Positions 7,170-12,075 of a DNA stretch of 12,075 nucleotides are shown in pieces. The position numbers and the translations under genes are program-made. Location of the stretch: positions 1 to 12,075 of the forward strand of contig ONVT01000036.1 of the NCBI GenBank assembly GCA_900321365.1, in the 5' to 3' direction. A model generated the notes under the pieces. It had not been told where the DNA came from, did not search any database, and saw nothing but the letters and a program-made list of their open reading frames with translations. This stretch comes from an uncultured Eubacteriales bacterium (lineage in GTDB: Bacteria; Bacillota_A; Clostridia; Lachnospirales; Lachnospiraceae). Every line of letters starts with the position of its first letter. Positions within the stretch are counted from its first letter, which is position 1.

Positions 7170-7279
7170 GCAGTGTAATTGCTGCTTATCGTTACATGTT
7201 ACACCACCACAACCCGCTCCTGCTGATGGCACTTCGCGTAGACAGTCCCACAGCCGCGGTATGGCGTGGTGCGGCTTGT
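7170..7279 (+). promoter_or_regulatory. Structured 5' leader of ade
   Basis: The ade leader contains several possible RNA structures: GCAG/CTGC (7170-7173 with 7182-7185); GTGTAA/TTACAC (7173-7178 with 7199-7204); and a stronger hairpin AGCCGC/GCGGCT (7252-7257 with 7271-7276) with a 13-base loop. CACCAC (7202-7207) is complementary to GTGGTG (7266-7271), which overlaps the loop and arm of the last hairpin, so two folds could compete. I do not recognise the purine-riboswitch core or any other known riboswitch. There is no T tract, so attenuation at the level of termination is not evident. Confidence 0.3.
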
Positions 7280-7308
7280 AGCTGCGTATCAAAACAGGAG
7301 GATACTGT

Positions 7309-9054
7309 ATGGAACATATGGACAAACGGACGCTGAGCCGCATGATCGACGCTGCCATGCACAGAATCCCGGCTGATCTGGTCATTTACAACTGTAACAT
7401 CGTAGATGTCTGCGGCGGAACCATCCGGAAGGATTCCATCGCGATCAGCGAAGGACATATCGTAGGCTTCGGAGATGACTACCGCGGGCAGGAGGAATAC
7501 GACGCGAAGGGCGCCTATGCCGCCCCCGGACTGATTGACGCCCACATCCACATCGAATCATCCTACACCACGCCGGAGGAGTTCGGCCGCATGGTTGTTC
7601 CCTGCGGGACGACAACCGTGATCGCGGATCCCCACGAGATTGTGAACGTCTACGGCCTGGAAGGCTTTAACTATATGATCCGCGCAGCGGAAAAGACCGA
7701 GCTGTCGGTACGGTACATGATCCCCAGCTGCGTTCCCGCGACACCCCTCGAAGACTCCGGCGCGATCGTGAACGCATTTGACATGCAGTGGCCGATGGGC
7801 GACCGGCATGTTCCCGGGCTTGGCGAATTCATGGACTATGTCAGCGTTGTCAACAAAGGGGATGAAGAGCTGAACAAGCTCCTGGTCGCCCTGAATATGC
7901 ATAAGGTCATCGACGGACACTCCCCGGGGCTTACCGGCGCCGAGCTGAACGCTTACGCCGCGTCCGGAGTAAAGACAGATCATGAGTGCTCCACGATCAA
8001 AGAGATGGAGGAGCGGCTGCAGCGCGGCATGTACGTTCAGCTGCGAGACGGATCCGCCTGCCACGACCTGCAGTACCTGATCCCTGCGATCACCCCGTTT
8101 AACTATAAACGCTGCCTGCTCTGCTCGGACGACCGCCAGCCGAAGACGATCTTCGAGGACGGGCATATCGACAACCATCTGAGAATGCTCGTAAAGGCAG
8201 GCATCGATCCGGTCATAGCCATCTGCATGGCTTCGCTGAACGCCGCGGAATGCTACAAGCTCGAAGACCGCGGTATGATCGCTCCCGGCAAGAGAGCCGA
8301 CATTGTCCTGTTCAACAACCTCGAGGAGTTCAGGGCGCAGACCGTATTCATCGAGGGAAAGAAGGTTGCGGAAAACGGCGCCTATCTTCTCCCCTATGAC
8401 AAGGCGGCGACCTTCTCAGTCCGCGGCTCCATGCATGTCAAGCCGTTTACGATTGATCAGCTGAAGATGCACCTGACAGGAGACAAAGTCAGGGCCATTG
8501 AGATTGTGAAGGACGGCGTCACCACAAAAGAGGCTATCGTCACGGTAAAACGGGACGAGGACGGAGATTTCATCTTTGATCCCGCCCAGCCTGTGGCAAA
8601 GATTGCGGTAATTGAGCGTCATCACAACACCGGAAAGATCGGTCTGGGCTTCCTTAAGGATTACGGGATCCAGCGTGGCGCCGTCGCGCTGTCCGTCGCG
8701 CACGACTCCCACAACATTATCTGCGTGGGCGTGAGCAATGAGGAGATGTTCGCGGCAGTCAGCGCGCTGATTGAGCAGGAGGGCGGTTTCGTCCTGGTGG
8801 AGAACGGGGAAGTGATCGCCTCCCTGCCGCTTCCGATTGCCGGACTGATGAGCGACATGCCGGGCGAAGAGGTCGCAAAGCATCTGAAGAAGCTGCATGA
8901 CACCGCCTATGAGAGGCTTGGAGTCAGCCATGAGGTCGAGCCGATCATGACGCTCTGCTTCATGAGCCTGATCGTCATCCCGGATCTGAAGATCACCACG
9001 AGAGGCATGTTCGACGTCAGGAAATTCGACTTCGTGCCGATTGAGGCGGAATGA
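7309..9054 (+). CDS. ade: Adenine deaminase
   Basis: This 581-residue protein (E. coli Ade is about 588) hydrolyses adenine to hypoxanthine and ammonia in the cytoplasm. Amidohydrolase metal motifs: APGLIDAHIHIESS (72-85) with His79 and His81; TVIADPHEIVNVYG (103-116) with His109; DGHSPG (202-207) with His204; TDHECST (223-229); and CSDDRQP (272-278) with the Asp pair. The C-terminal part, from about residue 400 to the end, includes IERHHNTGKIGLGFLKDYG and VAHDSHNIICVG, typical of the bacterial Ade family. The start is fixed by AGGAGG seven bases upstream of the ATG. It is the only protein-coding gene on the plus strand, divergent from hyuA and convergent with yqeC-mocA, with three bases between the two stop codons. 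In this setting it supplies hypoxanthine to the molybdenum hydroxylase encoded next to it. Confidence 0.96.
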   Translation: MEHMDKRTLSRMIDAAMHRIPADLVIYNCNIVDVCGGTIRKDSIAISEGHIVGFGDDYRGQEEYDAKGAYAAPGLIDAHIHIESSYTTPEEFGRMVVPCGTTTVIADPHEIVNVYGLEGFNYMIRAAEKTELSVRYMIPSCVPATPLEDSGAIVNAFDMQWPMGDRHVPGLGEFMDYVSVVNKGDEELNKLLVALNMHKVIDGHSPGLTGAELNAYAASGVKTDHECSTIKEMEERLQRGMYVQLRDGSACHDLQYLIPAITPFNYKRCLLCSDDRQPKTIFEDGHIDNHLRMLVKAGIDPVIAICMASLNAAECYKLEDRGMIAPGKRADIVLFNNLEEFRAQTVFIEGKKVAENGAYLLPYDKAATFSVRGSMHVKPFTIDQLKMHLTGDKVRAIEIVKDGVTTKEAIVTVKRDEDGDFIFDPAQPVAKIAVIERHHNTGKIGLGFLKDYGIQRGAVALSVAHDSHNIICVGVSNEEMFAAVSALIEQEGGFVLVENGEVIASLPLPIAGLMSDMPGEEVAKHLKKLHDTAYERLGVSHEVEPIMTLCFMSLIVIPDLKITTRGMFDVRKFDFVPIEAE

Positions 9055-9057
9055 GTG

Positions 9058-10239
9058 TTATGTCCTGACATCAACGTCTACGACATACTCCGGCGCAATC
9101 TGATAATAATATACCTTCCAGGGCTCCTGCTTCATGAGGCGCATCGCTCCGCGGTCGCCCCTCAGCTGCAGGAGCTTTTCCGCCTCTGCCTTCAGCAGAA
9201 ATGCGCCCGGATTCGTTGTGATGTGCTCCTTTCCGAACTCCATGCATCCGAAGGCCTTCCCGGAGCCTGAAAACTGCCTGGCAAAACGGCGGATCTCTAC
9301 CGCCGGAAGAAAGGGCATGTCTGCGGCAAAGAACATTACAGCATCTGCTCCCATGGCAAGAGCACTTTTCGTACCAAGTCGGATCGACGCCGAGATCCCT
9401 TCCCCGGCCTGATCGTTCCATACTGCCGCAATCCCCAGCGCACGAGTCTGCTGCATGATCTCCTCATACTGCGTCACTACAATGGCGTTTTCCCTGCCCA
9501 TTGCCTCAGCAACATGGTCAAGACAATGGCGGTACAGCGGTTTTCCATGAAAAAGGTCAAGCAGCTTATTCCCCCCGTATCTTCTTCCGAAGCCTGAAGC
9601 CATCAGCACACAGGCAGTTCTGCCAGCCCTTTGGGGCATCCGGCTGAGCACGTAGCGTACCTGTGCCTTTGGGTACTTCTTTCGCAGCGGGCGGATATAA
9701 TACTGCTCCGCAATCTCCTCCAGCATCTGCTCCGTCACCGTTTCCCGGCTGCTTCCCTCATACCGGTGGCAGACCACATCAAGCCTCCGTCCGATCGCAT
9801 GAGCTCCCAAGACCACGACAATCTCATCGGTATCCGGCGGGATGACAGGCTCATTTTTACCCGGAATCTTCACCGGCATGCAGTGGCTCCCGTCCCCCTC
9901 CACAAGAACGACATCATACTCCCGGCAGATCCTGGCAAATGTCTCCTCATCCAAAGGCGCCAGCTTTCCCGAAGCCTCCTGTCTTCCGAAATAATCCGGA
10001 CCGGGAGGAGTCTTCTCTGAGAAAGCGTTCCCAGGGGATGCATTTTCTGTGGAAGCGTTTTCAGAGGAAATGTTCTCAGTGAAAGCGTTCTCTGTCTCCG
10101 GAAACCGGACCCGGGGCGCCCAGATATGTGTCGTCGTCGTCATAGCGGCGCGTTTTCCCTGTCGCAGGTATTCCTGCGCCCTGCATTTGAGATATGTCGT
10201 CTTTCCCCCGGCGCCAACCGCCGTTATGATATAGGCCAT
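9058..10239 (-). CDS. yqeC-mocA: YqeC-MocA fusion: selenium/molybdenum cofactor maturation protein
   Basis: This 393-residue protein appears to be two accessory proteins in one chain. Residues 1-205 match YqeC: P-loop VGAGGKTT (8-15), TTTTHIW (34-40), GKLAPL (91-96), VLVEGDGS (111-118), PVIPPDTDEIVVVLGAHAIG (131-150) and CHRYEG (157-162). Residues 207-393 match MocA-type nucleotidyltransferases: VLMASGFGRRYGGNKLL (211-227), ISASIRLG (282-289), FFAADMPFLP (303-312) and GDRGAMRLM (361-369). MocA transfers CMP from CTP to molybdopterin, making the dinucleotide cofactor used by xanthine-dehydrogenase-type enzymes. YqeC is associated with selenium-dependent hydroxylases, with no proven step. The linker is only a few residues. 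Residues 50-74 are a five-residue tandem repeat in the loop between the TTTTHI and GKL motifs. The ATG at 10239 has an AGGG six bases upstream. The final DVDVRT lacks the usual TPED continuation after the conserved aspartates. Confidence 0.9.
   Translation of the reverse strand: MAYIITAVGAGGKTTYLKCRAQEYLRQGKRAAMTTTTHIWAPRVRFPETENAFTENISSENASTENASPGNAFSEKTPPGPDYFGRQEASGKLAPLDEETFARICREYDVVLVEGDGSHCMPVKIPGKNEPVIPPDTDEIVVVLGAHAIGRRLDVVCHRYEGSSRETVTEQMLEEIAEQYYIRPLRKKYPKAQVRYVLSRMPQRAGRTACVLMASGFGRRYGGNKLLDLFHGKPLYRHCLDHVAEAMGRENAIVVTQYEEIMQQTRALGIAAVWNDQAGEGISASIRLGTKSALAMGADAVMFFAADMPFLPAVEIRRFARQFSGSGKAFGCMEFGKEHITTNPGAFLLKAEAEKLLQLRGDRGAMRLMKQEPWKVYYYQIAPEYVVDVDVRT
10018..10092 (-). repeat. 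In-frame 15-bp tandem repeat within yqeC-mocA (5 units)
   Basis: Five consecutive 15-base units encode ENAFT, ENISS, ENAST, ENASP and GNAFS (residues 50-74); a degenerate sixth, EKTPP, follows (10003-10017). The first unit reads GAGAACGCTTTCACT on the coding strand and the others differ by a few bases. The unit is five codons long, so copy-number change would keep the reading frame. The encoded stretch is polar, rich in Asn, Ser and Glu, and likely disordered. Confidence 0.88.
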
Positions 10240-10280
10240 TCTTTTCCCTGCTTCCGGTTTTCCGGGACTCCTTCCCTTAG

Positions 10281-10316
10281 GACCTGTACAGTAATAACTT
10301 ATACATCCTGCCTGTC
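10281..10316 (-). promoter_or_regulatory. Shared 36-base upstream element, copy 2 (before yqeC-mocA)
   Basis: Second copy of the element at 5524-5559, with the same orientation relative to its gene and 31 of 36 bases identical. It contains TGTACA-N9-TATACA and is followed on the minus strand by an AAGGGAAGGAG stretch and the gene start 41 bases further on. CTGCCTGT (10308-10315 on the plus strand) recurs at 10330-10337 and again at 10909-10916 before the adenosyltransferase gene. CAGACA, 16 bases and TATTAC could be a weak promoter within it. I infer a common regulatory site. Confidence 0.55.
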
Positions 10317-10354
10317 TGTTCCTGACGTTCTGCCTGTTGTGTCAAACCGGCTGC

Positions 10355-10885
10355 CTATCTCTCGATCCCGTCTCTCGCGGTTACTCCCCGGTCAAAGGGA
10401 TGCTTCTCCCTGACGATCCGGGAGACATAGTCCGCCCGTTCCAGTATCGCTTCCGAGGGATTTCTCCCGGTCAGGATCACCTCCAGGTGATCCGGCCTGC
10501 TGTCCAGAAAGTCCGTCAGAAGCTTCTCCTCCATAAGGCCCGTGTTTACCGCGTACAGAACCTCATCCAGAAAAAGCACGTCAAAGGATTCCTCCCCTGC
10601 CTTCTGAAAGATCCTTGCAGCCTCCTTCCCGAGATACTCCCTCTCCTGCTCTTTCTGCGCCTCACTCATCCGGAAGCTGAAGCAGACTGTGCGCTTCTCA
10701 TTCGCGAATGTCACATTCGGGCAGGATTCCAGAACGCGACGCTCATTTCCGCAGCCGTCCTTCATAAACTGGTAAATGAGCACCTTTAGGCCGGCACCCG
10801 CGGCCCGGCAGCACAGCCCCATCCCGCAGGTGGTCTTTCCCTTCCCGTCCCCATGATAAACATGTACCATTCCTCTGTTCTTCAT
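10355..10885 (-). CDS. cobO: Corrinoid (cobalamin) adenosyltransferase, CobA/CobO/BtuR family
   Basis: This 176-residue protein transfers the adenosyl group of ATP to reduced corrinoid, making adenosylcobalamin or its precursors in the cytoplasm. It has the unusual P-loop GDGKGKTT (12-19) near the N-terminus, the conserved VLIYQFMKDG and GNER segments, a Walker-B-like DVLFLDEVLYAV, EVILTGRNPSEAILERADYV, and the C-terminal HPFDRGVTARDGIE typical of the family (GVKAQIGIDY in E. coli). Compared with E. coli BtuR (196 residues) it lacks the N-terminal extension. I chose the ATG at 10885 because GGAG lies six bases upstream; the in-frame ATG at 10900 has no properly spaced site. A terminator upstream (10962-10999) separates it from the DUF4867 gene. 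Nothing else in the window needs B12, so its link to the molybdenum genes is only positional; it lies 115 bases upstream of yqeC-mocA. Confidence 0.93.
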   Translation of the reverse strand: MKNRGMVHVYHGDGKGKTTCGMGLCCRAAGAGLKVLIYQFMKDGCGNERRVLESCPNVTFANEKRTVCFSFRMSEAQKEQEREYLGKEAARIFQKAGEESFDVLFLDEVLYAVNTGLMEEKLLTDFLDSRPDHLEVILTGRNPSEAILERADYVSRIVREKHPFDRGVTARDGIER

Positions 10886-10918
10886 CCTGTTCTCCGGCAT
10901 CCTTCATTCTGCCTGTAT

Positions 10919-10945
10919 GGATGGATCACTTTCAGCGATCCATCC
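10919..10945 (-). repeat. Perfect 9-bp inverted repeat upstream of the adenosyltransferase gene
   Basis: GGATGGATC (10919-10927) and GATCCATCC (10937-10945) form a perfect 9-bp stem with a 9-base loop, 34 bases upstream of the chosen start. No T tract follows on either strand, so it is not an intrinsic terminator. It could be an operator or an mRNA leader hairpin. It does not resemble the cobalamin riboswitch and is far too short for one. Confidence 0.6.
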
Positions 10946-10961
10946 CCTCCAGGGAAACTCC

Positions 10962-10999
10962 AAAAAACGATGCCTGCACCGGAAAAGGCCAGGCATCGT
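10962..10999 (-). terminator. Rho-independent terminator downstream of the DUF4867 gene
   Basis: On the minus strand a perfect 10-bp stem, ACGATGCCTG/CAGGCATCGT (10990-10999 with 10967-10976), closes a 13-base loop and is followed by six T (10962-10967, the last base shared with the stem). It lies about 115 bases after the DUF4867 stop codon and should end that transcript before the adenosyltransferase gene. Confidence 0.88.
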
Positions 11000-11114
11000 C
11001 ATATTCATGTTCCTCATCACAGATGTTGGTTTTCCAGCATCTTCTTCAGGCGATCCCGCAGCCTTTGCTGCGTGAGCTGCTTTTCTCAGCTCCTCAGGAT
11101 CTGCAGACAATTCC

Positions 11115-11756
11115 TTACAGACTGTCCGCGATATCAAGGTTCTCGCCCTTCAGGCCGACCTTTGCGCCGCCCTTTGCCTCAGGAGACTCGGCATGTGCCA
11201 GCAGCCACTTGTTCGTTGCGGTCAGGAACTCCTCCTCCGGATGCAGCGGTGCGTAAGCCTTCGTGTCGATATCCAGATTCGTTCCCTCAGACAGCACGAC
11301 CAGCACCTGGAAGCCCTTCGCAGGATCCGCATGGCATGGCGCATAGTGCAGAGAAGTCGCGTACACCTCAACCAGAACGCCCGCCGGTGCACGGAAGGCC
11401 TTCGCCTTCGCGGTATCCAGGATTCCGTCCTCGATTTCATCCTGCTTTGCAAGAATCAGGATAAAGTCTTCTGTGCCGATGTTGAACTCGCTGCAGCGAT
11501 GATATTCCAGGCAGTTCAGCGTGGTGTTATGTCCATTGCAGTATCCGAACTGTGCCGGCACGCCGCCAAACAGGGTCACGCTCAGCCTTTTTGCCTCATC
11601 AAGTGAACGGATGGGGTCAAAATCGGGAACATACACCACTCCGTCCGGGACAGGCGTCTGCTCGCGCAGCACTTTCACGATTTCTCCCGTGGCGCAGCCT
11701 TCGATCACACGGCCATAGGGTTTGAATTCGGGATCAAATACACTGTAGATTTTCAT
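11115..11756 (-). CDS. DUF4867 family protein, cupin-like, function unknown
   Basis: This 213-residue protein starts MKIYSVFDPEFKPYGRVIEG, the N-terminal pattern I associate with DUF4867 proteins of Firmicutes. The central part, GYCNGHNTTLNCLEYHRCSE (71-90), with His76, Glu84, His86 and Glu90, and the later LVEVYATSLHYAPCH (128-142), with His137, look like the two metal-binding motifs of a cupin barrel. I infer a small soluble metal-dependent isomerase or lyase, or a sugar- or acid-binding protein; the substrate is unknown. The C-terminus ends NKWLLAHAES...GLKGENLDIADSL, which looks complete. The start has AGAGGA seven bases before the ATG. It has its own promoter (11849-11877) and terminator (10962-10999), so it appears monocistronic and may not belong to the purine genes. 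No signal peptide or membrane segment is visible. Confidence 0.78.
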   Translation of the reverse strand: MKIYSVFDPEFKPYGRVIEGCATGEIVKVLREQTPVPDGVVYVPDFDPIRSLDEAKRLSVTLFGGVPAQFGYCNGHNTTLNCLEYHRCSEFNIGTEDFILILAKQDEIEDGILDTAKAKAFRAPAGVLVEVYATSLHYAPCHADPAKGFQVLVVLSEGTNLDIDTKAYAPLHPEEEFLTATNKWLLAHAESPEAKGGAKVGLKGENLDIADSL

Positions 11757-11820
11757 TGAACTATCCTCTCTTTCTGAACCTTTTTGCTCTCAGGCACTGT
11801 AAGTTGATTACTTCCCTCGC

Positions 11821-11837
11821 TTCGGCAGTCCGCCGAA
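11821..11837 (-). repeat. Hairpin in the leader of the DUF4867 gene
   Basis: TTCGGC (11821-11826) and GCCGAA (11832-11837) form a 6-bp stem with a 5-base loop just downstream of the predicted transcription start. No T tract follows. It may stabilise the mRNA 5' end or serve as an operator; nothing more can be said. Confidence 0.4.
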
Positions 11838-11848
11838 CTCATATCACC

Positions 11849-11877
11849 ACTATATCACAGGAACCGCCCGGAGTCGA
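11849..11877 (-). promoter_or_regulatory. Probable promoter of the DUF4867 gene
   Basis: On the minus strand TCGACT (11872-11877; 4 of 6), a 17-base spacer, and TATAGT (11849-11854) preceded by TGA form an extended -10 promoter. The leader would be about 85 bases. A perfect TATAAT at 11918-11923 is a further candidate but has no recognisable -35. Confidence 0.5.
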
Positions 11878-11953
11878 TTCCTTTGCTGGCTATGCAGGCA
11901 AATCTCATGACATACATATTATAGTGAAGAAATTCCTGCAGAATATGACACAG

Positions 11954-11984
11954 AAAAAAAAAGAAGCCGCTGAATAAGCGGCTT
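11954..11984 (-). terminator. Rho-independent terminator of the tRNA-Ser transcript
   Basis: On the minus strand an 8-bp stem, AAGCCGCT/AGCGGCTT (11964-11984) with a 5-base loop, is followed by C and nine T (11954-11962). It lies six bases after the tRNA discriminator base, so the tRNA is the last gene of its transcript and the DUF4867 gene starts a new unit. Confidence 0.93.
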
Positions 11985-11990
11985 TTGAAG

Positions 11991-12075
11991 CGGAGAGAGT
12001 GGGATTCGAACCCACGCGCCCAGTAAAGGACGACCGCATTTCGAGTGCGGCTCGTTATGACCACTTCGATATCTC
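11991..12075 (-). tRNA. tRNA-Ser(CGA), 5' end cut by the window edge
   Basis: Read on the minus strand, the anticodon stem CCGCA/TGCGG encloses the loop CTCGAAA, giving anticodon CGA (decodes UCG). A long variable arm with stem CGTCC/GGGCG marks a class II tRNA, as expected for serine. The T arm is GTGGG-TTCGAAT-CCCAC; the D stem is TCG/CGA. The 3' acceptor strand TCTCTCC would pair with GGAGAGA, of which only GAGA is in the window, so the first three bases lie outside. The discriminator is G (11991), and CCA is not encoded, so it must be added enzymatically. Confidence 0.95.

Larger units (their letters stand above)
6978..7308. other. Divergent intergenic region between hyuA and ade (331 bases, no gene)
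   Basis: This AT-richer region must drive hyuA (minus) and ade (plus). It holds a plausible ade promoter (7087-7115), the palindrome AAGAATTCTT (7055-7064), and a perfect 9-base inverted repeat TTTTACAAC (7021-7029) / GTTGTAAAA (7106-7114) with 76 bases between arms. It also holds a leader of about 185 bases in front of ade with hairpins. A minus-strand promoter for hyuA is less clear: TTGGAA, 17 bases, TGTAAA, or TTGTTC, 17 bases, CATTAT, are both imperfect. I see no convincing small gene. Confidence 0.6.

Noticed and set aside
7116..7308. Purine (guanine/adenine) riboswitch before ade
   Set aside because: The conserved three-way-junction core sequences are not present; only generic hairpins are seen, so no riboswitch class is claimed.
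7226..7336. Short upstream frame overlapping the ade start
   Set aside because: No ribosome site before its ATG (7226), and composition and position are what random sequence would give.
7558..8178. 206-codon minus-strand frame inside ade
   Set aside because: Antisense to the conserved metal-site region of adenine deaminase; no domain recognised.
10904..11137. 77-codon minus-strand frame between the DUF4867 and adenosyltransferase genes
   Set aside because: It begins at a TTG inside the DUF4867 gene with a weak ribosome site, runs through a perfect terminator stem and a second 9-bp inverted repeat, and matches nothing I know. The DUF4867 C-terminus also looks complete without it.
1..12075. 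CRISPR array, insertion sequence, integrase or phage genes
   Set aside because: No spaced direct repeats, transposase motifs or terminal inverted repeats are seen; the only tandem repeat is the 15-bp coding array in yqeC-mocA. The tRNA at the edge shows no attachment-site duplication within the window.

Overview
The window is a GC-rich (well above 50%) stretch of what looks like an anaerobic Clostridia genome, most likely Lachnospiraceae or a close gut relative. Pointers are strong AGGAGG-type ribosome binding sites, Rho-independent terminators with T tracts, a DUF4867 protein, a tRNA-Ser without an encoded CCA, and a selenium-dependent molybdenum hydroxylase (SDMH) gene set of the type known from Clostridia, Enterococcus and the Escherichia coli xdh/yqe/yge region. 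The taxon is inferred from gene content only.

Layout, in window order. Positions 1-419 (minus): 5' part of an amino-acid-type ABC transporter solute-binding protein with its own promoter. Positions 512-4498 (minus): the three subunits of a xanthine-dehydrogenase-type molybdenum hydroxylase, transcribed xdhA (molybdenum subunit), xdhB (FAD subunit), xdhC (2x[2Fe-2S] subunit). Upstream of them in the same direction are yqeB (4600-5508) and a hydantoinase/dihydropyrimidinase of the HyuA/YgeZ type (5598-6977). Positions 6978-7308: divergent promoter region with a long leader. Positions 7309-9054 (plus): adenine deaminase, the only protein-coding gene on the plus strand. Positions 9058-10239 (minus): a YqeC-MocA fusion, converging on ade with 3 bases between the stop codons. 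Positions 10355-10885 (minus): corrinoid adenosyltransferase. Positions 11115-11756 (minus): a DUF4867 cupin-like protein. Positions 11991-12075 (minus): tRNA-Ser(CGA), cut at its 5' end by the window edge, followed by a strong terminator.

How the genes fit together: adenine deaminase converts adenine to hypoxanthine. XdhABC would oxidise hypoxanthine and/or xanthine. The hydantoinase is a ring-opening cyclic amidohydrolase of the type found in anaerobic purine and uric-acid degradation clusters. YqeB, YqeC and MocA are the accessory proteins associated with selenium-dependent molybdenum hydroxylases, so the enzyme is probably matured with cytosine-dinucleotide Mo cofactor and labile (non-selenocysteine) selenium. 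The cluster therefore reads as an anaerobic purine-oxidation/degradation island with its own cofactor maturation genes.

Most notable points: a near-identical 36-base element (31/36) in front of both yqeB and yqeC-mocA; the YqeC-MocA fusion carrying an in-frame 15-bp tandem repeat; an insertion of roughly 85 residues in XdhA; a long structured leader of ade; and a terminator that appears to separate the adenosyltransferase gene from its upstream neighbour. Most families here are known. What may be undescribed is the shared cis element and the fused, repeat-bearing maturation protein.
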